NCBI GenBank assembly: GCA_934725015.1
Contig: CAKVAS010000006.1
Span: 62,001-126,000 of the forward strand
Source: an uncultured Bacteroidales bacterium
GTDB taxonomy: Bacteria > Bacteroidota > Bacteroidia > Bacteroidales > UBA932
Length of the DNA: 64,000 nucleotides
Direction of reading: 5' to 3'
The position numbers and the translations under genes are program-made. Of this stretch, positions 48,616 through 56,981 are shown piece by piece. Each line of letters starts with the position of its first letter. The stretch's first letter is position 1. The notes under the pieces are model-generated. The model had not been told where the DNA came from. It worked only from the letters and a program-made list of their open reading frames with translations, and searched no databases.

Positions 48616-50664
48616 TTACATGACCTCTTGAAGTTCTTGAACTTCAAACTTTTTATTTCTGAAATTAGTAGTTCCTTCCTTGGCAAGTGTCTCCGCCTCG
48701 ACTTTCAGACCGGCAATCGCATCATCCAAAGATTGCCCGCAAAGGGGATCATAACCGTTCATCATCTTGTGGGCAAGATTGAATCGCACCTTAGCTATGA
48801 AACAGTTGCTCTCGGCCGCCTTGAACGGAGTTCCGTTTTCAACATAATTGTTGCCCGGGCACAGATTGCAGTAGCCACAGTAATCGTGTCGTCCGCATTC
48901 ATCATAAACGTCAAGGGTTGCCTCCTGCCATTTGCGCAACTGAGTTCCGCTCAAAATTTCTGACATCGACTGCTCCTTGACGTTACCTAAAGAGGCTGGA
49001 AATGAGCAACAAACCTGCACATTCCCCTCCGGCGTCACACAGAATGAAGAATACCCCGCCCCGCAGGCGTTTACTGTCATCAGTCTTGGCTGCCCGCCAT
49101 AGTTTGGGGCTTCAGGTCCGACATATAGTGGAATGTTGTCGTCCCTAAGCACTACATACAACTGTTCTTCCGTCAGCCGAAGCTTTCTCGGGGCACACAT
49201 ATCGCCTTCATTTGACGGGGCCACACAAACCTCGAACTGCGGAACAGCGCCGTATTTCCGAGCCAAATCTTTTACACTCCGGTAAGTATTGAGGTTTGGT
49301 TGCATTATGACACATTTGAGATTCATCGCCATTCCATATTCAGACAAGCCTTCAATAAACTTAATAGACTTGCGAAGTGAACCCGGAACACGTGTTACTT
49401 TATCGTGGATTTCTTCATTCTGGCTATAAACTGAAATCCCTATTAAACGAGGATAATAGGACAGCAGTCGTTCAACGTCCCCAAAGACCTTTTGCCCATT
49501 TGTGAATATGTCAAATGTTATTTCCTTCCTCCACAAATATTCGATAATATCCCAAATTATAGGCTTGGAAAAAGGATCTCCGCCGCTGAGGCATACTTTA
49601 TAGAGACCCAATTCATACATCTCATCAATCACCCTTTTGTATTCTTCCAGAGTAAGTTCAGTTCTATTTCTATGGCTTTTTTCACTGTCATTACGTGTTG
49701 CACCAGGGTTATAGCAGTGGATGCATCTTTCGCTGCAATTATAGGTAAGTTCAAACATTGCTGAAGTAACCTCTGCATCACCTTCAACCGCCTCGTTGTA
49801 CTGCTTTTCAGCATCACTTATGTCGTATGGGAGTTTCTCTTTCGTACTTCTGTCGTCAGTCAACTCTTGCGTTTTTCGCCAATTTCCGACACGTTTCCTA
49901 TAATTCAAAACATCTTCGGGCGTAGGGATATAAGATGTCAAAAGTCCGGCATTCTGGAGTTCGCAGACAAAGTTCAACACCGCGTCCATAGGAAGTTCCG
50001 TCATTTCAAGGATATGTTCTATATGAACCTCATTATTCTTTGAAACAGAAAGTATATAGCCCACCACATCCGCAGAGAGTTCATCAAAATAACTCACGAC
50101 ACCTTGGATGAGATTGTACATCAAGGCACAATGCCTTCTGTGATTATATCGTCCGCAAGTCCATTCCGGTCTATATAACTGCAAAGTACGGGTAAGATTG
50201 TCAATACGTTGATCAAAGGCATCTCGCCTTGGCGAGTCAGGATTCGCACAGATGGCATTCCTCATCTTTGTCAGAGCAGTAGCCATCGGAAGAGCAAATC
50301 CCGCCTTTGCAGCGACTGAATCACAGAAGACTTCATCATTATCAACAGCAAGAGGCATATGTTTTCCCCTGCCATGCCAAATCACAGCATGACCGATTTC
50401 ATGGAATATGCAGGCTATTTGTTCTTCCATTGTCAAATGATACTCCGCAATTAGTCTCTCACAATAACCAATAGTTTGAATAGGATAGTTGATAGAAAAT
50501 GGTGATTCCTTAAATGCATAAGAAAACATTTTATATTTGTCATCCGATTCCGACATGAACCATAGTTCAACAGAATCTCCGAAATATTCACCAATAACAG
50601 AATTTACCTTTTCCCCAAACAAAACGGGAAAATCAAGGTAGCTGTTCTTAAATAGAATTTTCAT
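48616..50664 (-). CDS. Radical SAM/SPASM protein with N-terminal HEXXH and PqqD-like domains
   Basis: A 682-residue multidomain protein. Residues 1-185 look like an ImmA/IrrE-type metallopeptidase: HEIGH at 88-92 (in IACIFHEIGHAVIWHG) and a downstream NDEVFCDSVAAKAGF as third-ligand region. Residues about 188-245 resemble a PqqD-like peptide-recognition domain (YFDELSADVVGYILSV ... VLNFVCELQNAGLL). The radical SAM core follows, with C310-C314-C317 in YNCSERCIHCYNPG binding [4Fe-4S] and GGDP in SGGDPFSKP. The C-terminus is a SPASM domain rich in Cys (NACGAGYSSFCVTPEGNVQVC, then CGRHDYCGYCNLCPG) for auxiliary clusters. Enzymes of this class modify ribosomally made peptides. A protease, recognition and chemistry fusion in one chain is unusual. 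Confidence 0.9.
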   Translation of the reverse strand: MKILFKNSYLDFPVLFGEKVNSVIGEYFGDSVELWFMSESDDKYKMFSYAFKESPFSINYPIQTIGYCERLIAEYHLTMEEQIACIFHEIGHAVIWHGRGKHMPLAVDNDEVFCDSVAAKAGFALPMATALTKMRNAICANPDSPRRDAFDQRIDNLTRTLQLYRPEWTCGRYNHRRHCALMYNLIQGVVSYFDELSADVVGYILSVSKNNEVHIEHILEMTELPMDAVLNFVCELQNAGLLTSYIPTPEDVLNYRKRVGNWRKTQELTDDRSTKEKLPYDISDAEKQYNEAVEGDAEVTSAMFELTYNCSERCIHCYNPGATRNDSEKSHRNRTELTLEEYKRVIDEMYELGLYKVCLSGGDPFSKPIIWDIIEYLWRKEITFDIFTNGQKVFGDVERLLSYYPRLIGISVYSQNEEIHDKVTRVPGSLRKSIKFIEGLSEYGMAMNLKCVIMQPNLNTYRSVKDLARKYGAVPQFEVCVAPSNEGDMCAPRKLRLTEEQLYVVLRDDNIPLYVGPEAPNYGGQPRLMTVNACGAGYSSFCVTPEGNVQVCCSFPASLGNVKEQSMSEILSGTQLRKWQEATLDVYDECGRHDYCGYCNLCPGNNYVENGTPFKAAESNCFIAKVRFNLAHKMMNGYDPLCGQSLDDAIAGLKVEAETLAKEGTTNFRNKKFEVQELQEVM

Positions 50665-50673
50665 TCTTATTAT

Positions 50674-50799
50674 CTAGTCGTCCCAGCGGCCTCCATTTTG
50701 GGATAATATAAATAAAGAAAGTGTGGAGCCTGACTTCGCTTGTCTCTGAAGAGGTTCTGACAAAACCTTAAAGCAAACAAACTGAAACAATCCCCACAC
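50674..50799 (-). CDS. 41-codon leader frame upstream of the radical SAM gene (doubtful)
   Basis: A GTG-initiated frame that ends nine bases before the radical SAM start codon. It reads VWGLFQFVCFKVLSEP... and ends ILSQNGGRWDD, with a GG near the C-terminus. It could be a precursor, a regulatory leader peptide or merely an open frame inside a structured leader RNA: GTGTGG at its start pairs with CCACAC near its middle, and GGTT/AACC form a small inner hairpin. I have an unverified impression that near-identical short frames occur in many Bacteroidales genomes outside such clusters, which would argue for RNA rather than peptide conservation. Confidence 0.3.
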   Translation of the reverse strand: MWGLFQFVCFKVLSEPLQRQAKSGSTLSLFILSQNGGRWDD

Positions 50800-50955
50800 C
50801 TGTATCGATGGGTGTAGAATACACGCAAACGAATACAGATGAACGGTGCTGTTCGTTATCCTTGCTTTTGGTTGAAACTGTCAGATTTCTTCAGAAGGAC
50901 AGTGCGAAAACACTTTCATCAAATATGTAATTGCAGACTTTCGCCTACAACGCGA

Positions 50956-50986
50956 CAAATGTATGAAATATTTTCGGAACATCAAA
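50956..50986 (-). promoter_or_regulatory. Consensus promoter of the radical SAM operon
   Basis: Reading leftwards, TTTG (50983-50986), 19 bases and TACATTTG (50956-50963) fully match the phylum promoter. It gives a leader of about 285 bases before the radical SAM start, long enough for RNA-level control. Confidence 0.7.
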
Positions 50987-51046
50987 ACAGCACCGACGGG
51001 ATTGTTTCACAATGAAATTACGAAGATTCGATAAAAGTATAAAACA

Positions 51047-51095
51047 GCGTCGCCTGCGAATCGAATCGAATTTACGCAGGCCGACGCTATCTTTG
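51047..51095 (+). promoter_or_regulatory. Hairpin followed by a -7 promoter box TATCTTTG
   Basis: GCGTCGCCTGCG (51047-51058) pairs with CGCAGGCCGACGC (51075-51087) with one bulged base; TATCTTTG follows directly at 51088-51095. It points right, towards only a short frame at 51152-51289. The region 50800-51254 otherwise holds no gene I can support. Confidence 0.4.
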
Positions 51096-51151
51096 CATCT
51101 GAGGCCTCATCCGGCCGATTCAATATCCGTAAACAATGAGATTCAATGTTT

Positions 51152-51289
51152 ATGAAAAGTCTAAAAGATCAAATAATCAATGAAATGATAGAATCGTTTC
51201 AAGAAGACTACAGAGTGATGAACGAACAGATTGGTAGAGCTGGCAATACAGTAATTAACCATGCAGCAGCCACTCCCACGCGGGAATGA
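51152..51289 (+). pseudogene. 45-codon frame, possible 5' remnant of a gene
   Basis: Reads MKSLKDQIINEMIESFQEDY and ends TVINHAAATPTRE after overlapping the 3' end of the convergent ATPase gene. It sits 56 bases after a -7 box in the same direction. The first 35 residues look like a normal helical protein start; the last ones are antisense of the ATPase, so a gene may have been cut when the ATPase gene arrived. Chance cannot be excluded. Confidence 0.25.
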
Positions 51290-52511
51290 CTTCCACAACG
51301 GTGCCGTCCTCAAAGGAGATTGTTTCCTTCCCTTCAAATGTGATGACATATCCTTTTGACAGCGAATATGCCCGCATCGCCTCTCTCAAACCGGCAATCT
51401 CGCGCTCGCGTGTCTGAGGGTCAGATATGCTCCATGTCACCTGATATGCATCGGTTATGTTTATGCCATGTCTCACGATGAAGTCACATTCCTTTTTGTC
51501 GGAATAGTAGAAGACATCCAAGCCGCGACGCTTCAATTCGACGAAGACCATGTTTTCAAGGAACACACCTCTGTTTTCTGTCGCATTGAAACCGATGCGG
51601 TTAATGATTGCGTTATCAACAAAATAGATTTTCTTAGGGCTCGCCATCTGTTTCTTCACTGATGTCTCGTATCTGAACAACTGGAATATGAGATAGGTCT
51701 GCTGTATATATTCAAGATAGTTCTTAATGGTTTCAGGATGCTGTACGCCGACAATCTTGCTAAGTGACGAATAGGTTACGCGCTTCGTGGCATTGCTTGC
51801 AAGGTAGAACATAAGTTCCAACATTTCCTTCTCATTGGTCAATCCGTTGCGGGTCAGAATGTCACGGTATATGATGCTTTCGTACAACGATGAGAGATAC
51901 GATGTAGAACCCTCCTGAATATATTTCGGGAAACCTCCGTTTGTGAGGTAGTTCGAGAACTCGTTCATCATCAACGCACGGCCTGCCGTGGTATATAGTG
52001 TTTTGGCGGTAAGCGCCACTTCACGCATTTGCAGATACTCCTTAAACGAAAATGGGTATATCTCTACCTGTATATAACGACCCGTAAGGTGTGTGCCAAG
52101 TTCACGACTGAGCATTCTCGCATTTGAGCCTGTTATAATGATTTTATTGCCTTCGTTATAAAGACGACGAACATAGCGTTCCCAGCCTTCAATGTTCTGA
52201 ATCTCGTCGAAATAATATGTGTGCTGCTCGCCGAACAATTCAAAAAAGCACTCCTGAAGGGTCTGGAAATCTTCAAGCTTGAAATTCGCGAGGCGTTCGT
52301 CGTCGAAGTTGAAAAAGAAATCCTTTTCCTGAAGACAGCCTCTGAGTTGCTGCATCAGGACAGACTTTCCGCTGCGGCGCACGCCGGACAGAATCAGAAT
52401 CTCCGTAGTCTTGAGCCATTCGTCAGCCACATAACGCTGAACATAAATCTTGCCCGATGAATGCAGCATTTCCTGCTGCTCAAGTATTATCTGCTTCAGT
52501 AAGTCTTTCAT
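51255..52511 (-). CDS. AAA ATPase of the DUF4143 family
   Basis: About 418 residues. The N-terminal AAA_14 domain has Walker A LSGVRRSGKSVLMQQL, Walker B HTYYFDEIQNIEGWE and sensor IIITGSNARMLSRELG; the C-terminal DUF4143 domain includes RIGFNATENRGVFLENMVFVELKRRG and a nuclease-like core YYSDKKECDFIVRHG (E, D and the preceding K). Such proteins are abundant, often mobile, in gut Bacteroidales, and their role is unclear. The start MKDLLKQIILEQQ (52511) is preferred over earlier in-frame ATGs. A strong palindrome lies about 100 bases upstream. Confidence 0.88.
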   Translation of the reverse strand: MKDLLKQIILEQQEMLHSSGKIYVQRYVADEWLKTTEILILSGVRRSGKSVLMQQLRGCLQEKDFFFNFDDERLANFKLEDFQTLQECFFELFGEQHTYYFDEIQNIEGWERYVRRLYNEGNKIIITGSNARMLSRELGTHLTGRYIQVEIYPFSFKEYLQMREVALTAKTLYTTAGRALMMNEFSNYLTNGGFPKYIQEGSTSYLSSLYESIIYRDILTRNGLTNEKEMLELMFYLASNATKRVTYSSLSKIVGVQHPETIKNYLEYIQQTYLIFQLFRYETSVKKQMASPKKIYFVDNAIINRIGFNATENRGVFLENMVFVELKRRGLDVFYYSDKKECDFIVRHGINITDAYQVTWSISDPQTREREIAGLREAMRAYSLSKGYVITFEGKETISFEDGTVVEVIPAWEWLLHG

Positions 52512-52608
52512 ATACACCATGTTATTCAGAAACAACATTTTCGACGAGAGCAATTCTCCTCAGCAAAGGTATATATAAAAGATTTTATCCACAAGAATTG
52601 TTTACAAA

Positions 52609-52633
52609 AATCATTCATTGTGAATGAATGATT
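52609..52633. promoter_or_regulatory. 25-base perfect palindrome upstream of the ATPase
   Basis: AATCATTCATT-GTG-AATGAATGATT has 11-base perfect arms. A degenerate second copy (ATCACTCACTCGCAATGAACG) follows at once. This is a likely operator, perhaps for autoregulation. The rest of the stretch 52512-52979 has a small palindrome (CGGTAAATTTTACCG, about 52731-52745) and no gene that I can support. Confidence 0.55.
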
Positions 52634-52979
52634 CTACAGAAAATCACTCACTCGCAATGAACGCCTCTTAAAGAAAACATCAAAGGTCCAAGCTGTCACT
52701 TATGTTACGTGTTCAAATATACAATACTTCGGTAAATTTTACCGATAATTTTAAAATTTAACAATCGGGCAGGCTAAAAGCCGGCCTAGTGTATCATAAT
52801 ATCACGCCGCCCTGCACTTTGCGGGGGGGGCGAAGTTGATAGCGATGTCGAAGAGTAGCTGACGCCATCTGTAGTCAAAAGATATATAGTTCCCTAAGTT
52901 TTTTATATAGCAATAGAATTGCCATTCTTGCTATTCATGGAAAAATCGTATCTTTACATGACTTAAAGAATGGAGAATC

Positions 52980-54438
52980 ATGAGGATAGATGAAAATAAG
53001 TTCATTGCGGAATGTACAGCTTACGACTTCAAGAGGGATGTGGAGGAGAGAAAAGTGCGTTCTTGGCTGAAAAGCGTCAGTGCTTTCGCAAACACGGAAG
53101 GCGGTCCTCTATTTCGGAGTTGATGATGACGCGAATATTGTAGGAGTTGATAACCCGCAGAGTACCGTAGAGTTCATAAGCGAGAAAATCAATGCACATC
53201 TCGACCCTGTTCCCGCATTCTCGATTAATCCCAAGAAAGCAGAGAATGGCAAAGTGGTTGTTGAACTGAAAGTCATCGCCGGAGATTCTGTGCCATATTT
53301 TCTTTTCCTTGACGGCAGTCGTATGGCGTATGTGCGCAAAGGGAATGAAAGTGTCGCAGCAAATTCTCACGAATTATATAACCTTGTTCTGAAAGGAAGC
53401 CATCGAAGTTGGGACTCATTGGTCACCAATGAGCCACGCGACAAATACTCCTTCGCGTACTTACAGGCCGAGTACAATGAACGCTCCGGAGCAAAGTGGG
53501 AGGAAAATCTTCTTCTTTCATTCGGGTTGGTCGCAGAAAACGGATTCATGACAAATGCCGGACTTCTGTTTGCGGACATTTGCCCGATAAGGCAGTCCAG
53601 AATATTTTGTACAAAATGGGATGGAATAGAAAAGGGAGATGCAATCAACGACTCCGAATATCAAGGGAATCTTCTGATGAATCTCCGGGCGGCAAAAGAC
53701 TTCGTAAAGGCCAACACTGCAACTACGTGGTTCAAGCTCCCGGACTACAGGTTGAATCTCCCGGAGTATTCCGAACGAGCCATAGAGGAAATGTGCGTGA
53801 ATCATCTGATTCATAGGGACTACACCGAACTTGGAGCGGAAGTGGCCATCAACATCTATGACGACAGAATTGAAACCACGTCTCCAGGAGGAATAACAAG
53901 TTCATTTTATCCGGAAAGACTGAATCCATCAAAAATTTCTTCACAACGTCGGAATCCTGTCATCGCAGAAGTGTTCTCACAATTGAACTATATGGAGAAG
54001 CGAGGAAGCGGGCTGCGCAAGATTCAGAAAGCTACATCCATGCTGCCGACTTATAAGGCAGGCAAAGAACCATTCTTTGAATCGAGCAGAAGCTTTTTCT
54101 TCACTACCATTCCTAATGTAAATTATGCAATGACTCAGACAGAACTTGCCGCATTTGCCGGAATTAAAACATCCCAAGAAACTTACCCAATAAATGCGGA
54201 AATTACCCAAGAAACTTACCCGATAAATAAAAGACCTGTCGGGAAAACTGCCCAAGCGATACTTGATGTTCTGGTGCAGAACCCGTATGCGACACGAATG
54301 CAAATCGCAGTCGCTGTAGGCAAAACAGAAGACACCGTAAAATTTCACATAGGAAACCTACAGAAATCCGGCATTATAGAGAGGGTTGGTTCAAACAAAA
54401 ACGGTCACTGGAAAATCGTCATTCCCTCTAATATGTGA
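52980..54438 (+). pseudogene. Frameshifted AlbA_2 (Schlafen-like) transcriptional regulator
   Basis: The gene is broken once. The first frame (52980 onward) encodes MRIDENKFIAECTAYDFKRD ... LKSVSAFANTEGG and then runs out of register; the second frame (to 54438) continues VLYFGVDDDANIVGVDNPQ. Restoring two bases near 53105 would give the family motif AFANTEGGVLYFGVDD of the AlbA_2/DUF4062-type ATP-binding domain. The rest is typical: MCVNHLIHRDYTELGAEVAINIYDD, SPGG, and MEKRGSGLRKI, followed by a C-terminal winged helix (AILDVLVQNPYATRMQIAVAVGK). Either a real inactivation, a programmed or phase-variable shift, or an assembly error. No homopolymer is visible at the break. Confidence 0.8.
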
Positions 54439-54443
54439 TAATT

Positions 54444-56969
54444 CTACAGCCGGCCTGATTCCTCGAAGGAGCCGACATTGCGGCGCGGGGTGACGGCGCG
54501 GCCGAAGCTGTAGGTGAAGCCGAGGGAGACGCCGCGGCCGGAGTAGAGGCTTATCATCCTCATGGTCTCGACGTTGCCGTCCCTGAGGCTGAGGTTCTGG
54601 CTCATGGACTTGAAGATGTCGTCAACCCTCAGAGTCAGGTTGGCGCGGCCGTCGAGGAACGACTTGCTCAGGGAGGCGTTGAGCGACCACATTCCCGCGA
54701 CGGTGAAATAGCCTACGGCCATCGGAGTCATGCCCCAGCCGTCAATGCTGAACTTGAACTCCTTCGGAAGATAGAAGGTCGTCGAGGCGTAGCCGTTGAA
54801 CGAATGCGATGAATTGCTGTAGTCCGCAAAGGCTGTCAGGTCCGGGTTCCGATATGCCCTGAAAGCGCCGTATGAATAGTTGGCGTTGAGCGTAAGGGTC
54901 CACCACTTCGTGATGTTCTGCTCCGAAAGGGCGAGGGAGAGATACGCAATCTGCTGCACGCCGGCGTTGCTGTAACGGTATTCCATTATACCGTGGGACT
55001 TGTCGTAAATCGGGACCTGCTGGTCAGTGTAGTTTTTCTGATGGCTGTAGCCGGCCGTGAGGGTCAGACGGCTGAAGAACACGGAGGAGAGCGTCAGGTT
55101 GTGCGAGTAGCTCGGCTTGAGCTCCGGGTCGCCGACCGTCCATGTCGTAGCGTTCACATAACCTCGGAACGGATTGAGCTGCCAGTACTTGGGACGGTTC
55201 AGACGATAGGAGTAGTTCAGCGACAGGATGGCCTTCTGAGAAGGAATCCAGTTCAGAAACACATTCGGGAATACGTCGAAATAGTTCCTGCCGCTGCGCC
55301 GGTTCTCCGACTTCCAGTCGCCTCGGGGAACGGTGTATTCGCCGCGAATGCCTGCCTGCGCGTTCCACTTGTCGGAGAAGGCCTTGGAGAGATTCGCGTA
55401 GAGGGCATATATCTGTTCGGAATATGTGAAGTCGTTGCGTGCAGAAAGCTCACCGACCTGTTCCTCGGGAGTCGCCGGGTCCCATTTGTAGGTGGCGTAG
55501 CGGTTGTCAGTCACCGACACGGCCGCCTTCGCTCCTGCCTCAACCCTTCCGGTGTTGTCCCAGAGGCTCTGCGAAAAATCGACTTTCAGCGACCAGATGT
55601 TGGCCCGGCGGAAAGTGGAGTCGTTCAGGCCGTCCCCGGGAAAAGGGTCCACTGAACCGGAAGCAATCTGCCCGTCACGGTACTTCTGCGCATCTGCGGA
55701 AAGAGACGTGTAGAGATTGCGCTGGTAGTCCGAGCCGTCGCTGCGCGTGTGGTTGTAGTCGGCGTTCACGGTCAGTTCCTGCGAAAGGGACTCGTCAAAC
55801 GTGTGGGTGTAATTGAGGTTTGCTGAATACTGCCTGGTGTGATATGCCTCGAAAGTGCGGCTCGCGCGGCTCGTGTATGGCTCAAGATCATCAAATTTCA
55901 GAAAATTGTCTATCGTCGCGACATTGGGGGACTTGTCGCCGCTTCTGTTAAGATTGACCTTGACTATCGCGCCGAGGACATCGCTGTCCGAAATCCCTAT
56001 GTCCTCGGAAAACATCATCTGATGACCCGCAAAGCGGTTCCTCGCCCCGTTGACAATCCGCAGCAGCGACCCGTATGAATCGCCGTAGCGCTTGTCCTCC
56101 GTGACATCGCTGAAGTTGGGATAGATGTAGCCGTTGTAGCTGAGGTTGGTGTTCGTGACGTCGCCCTTGTAGCCGAGACGCACGCTGCCGTCGCCCGTTC
56201 CGTGAACCTCAGGTTCCCACTTGAACTGCCCCGTGCCGCTGACAGAGCCGTTGAAGCCGTGCAGAAGCCCTCGTTTTGTCTTTATGTTGATGATTCCGCC
56301 CGCGCCTTCGGCGTCATATTTCGATGAAGGCGAGGAAATCACCTCCACTTTGTCTATTGCCGTTCCGGAAGAACCCTTGAGGTAGGCCTGGAGCTCCTTG
56401 CCGGACATATTGGAAGGCTTGCCGTCAAGCCACACCGTGACGGACTTGCCGTTGAGCTGGATGTTGCCGTCCTTGTCGAAGGTCACCCCAGGCGCGGCGC
56501 GAAGCACGTCGGTGGCGTTCCCGGTCTTTGCAGCCGCAAGTTCGGAGACATTCATCACAATCTTGTCGAAGCGGTGTTCGAGCAGAGGGCGCTTGCCGAC
56601 AACCTTCGCGCTCTGAAGCATCCGCGTGTCCGGAACAAGGCTCACGACCGGGATTTCTCCTCCCGTCATTCCCTCCAGCGACACCGAGGCGTCCTTATAG
56701 CCAACGAGCGAGAACTCCACCCGGCAGCCACCGGCAGAGGGGGCTGTCAGCACATAGACGCCGGCAGAGTCGGTTGTCGCAGCCGCCACGAGAGCCTCTG
56801 CGCTGTCCCGCAGCGCCACGGTCACAAACTCAAGGCCGCGTCCGCTCTCAGAATCAGCGACCCTTCCTGTAAGCCTCCTGTCATCAGAACCACGCTGCGG
56901 CTCCGCATAAGCCAGCGTCCCCGCAGCCACCATCAACATCAATAGTATTGTGACAAATTTCAATCTCAT
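54444..56969 (-). CDS. TonB-dependent-receptor-like outer-membrane beta-barrel protein
   Basis: An 841-residue outer-membrane protein. Signal peptide (MRLKFVTILLMLMVAAGTLAYA), then a carboxypeptidase-regulatory-like domain (LTGRVADSESGRGLEFVTVAL, about 32-110), a plug (TDVLRAAPGVTFDKDGNIQ, then IDKVEVISSPSSKYDAEGAG) and a barrel of the OMP_b-brl_3 type, ending near GVSLGFTYSFGRAV with a short extension. No SusD-like partner follows; it lies 12 bases downstream of the SGNH hydrolase gene in the same direction and probably forms an operon with it. The substrate is unknown. Confidence 0.9.
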   Translation of the reverse strand: MRLKFVTILLMLMVAAGTLAYAEPQRGSDDRRLTGRVADSESGRGLEFVTVALRDSAEALVAAATTDSAGVYVLTAPSAGGCRVEFSLVGYKDASVSLEGMTGGEIPVVSLVPDTRMLQSAKVVGKRPLLEHRFDKIVMNVSELAAAKTGNATDVLRAAPGVTFDKDGNIQLNGKSVTVWLDGKPSNMSGKELQAYLKGSSGTAIDKVEVISSPSSKYDAEGAGGIINIKTKRGLLHGFNGSVSGTGQFKWEPEVHGTGDGSVRLGYKGDVTNTNLSYNGYIYPNFSDVTEDKRYGDSYGSLLRIVNGARNRFAGHQMMFSEDIGISDSDVLGAIVKVNLNRSGDKSPNVATIDNFLKFDDLEPYTSRASRTFEAYHTRQYSANLNYTHTFDESLSQELTVNADYNHTRSDGSDYQRNLYTSLSADAQKYRDGQIASGSVDPFPGDGLNDSTFRRANIWSLKVDFSQSLWDNTGRVEAGAKAAVSVTDNRYATYKWDPATPEEQVGELSARNDFTYSEQIYALYANLSKAFSDKWNAQAGIRGEYTVPRGDWKSENRRSGRNYFDVFPNVFLNWIPSQKAILSLNYSYRLNRPKYWQLNPFRGYVNATTWTVGDPELKPSYSHNLTLSSVFFSRLTLTAGYSHQKNYTDQQVPIYDKSHGIMEYRYSNAGVQQIAYLSLALSEQNITKWWTLTLNANYSYGAFRAYRNPDLTAFADYSNSSHSFNGYASTTFYLPKEFKFSIDGWGMTPMAVGYFTVAGMWSLNASLSKSFLDGRANLTLRVDDIFKSMSQNLSLRDGNVETMRMISLYSGRGVSLGFTYSFGRAVTPRRNVGSFEESGRL

Positions 56970-56981
56970 AAACTTTTTAAA

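Noticed and set aside
50674..50799. SRP RNA or another known small RNA in the radical SAM leader
   Set aside because: The segment lacks the conserved SRP apical loop and any other small-RNA signature that I recognise.
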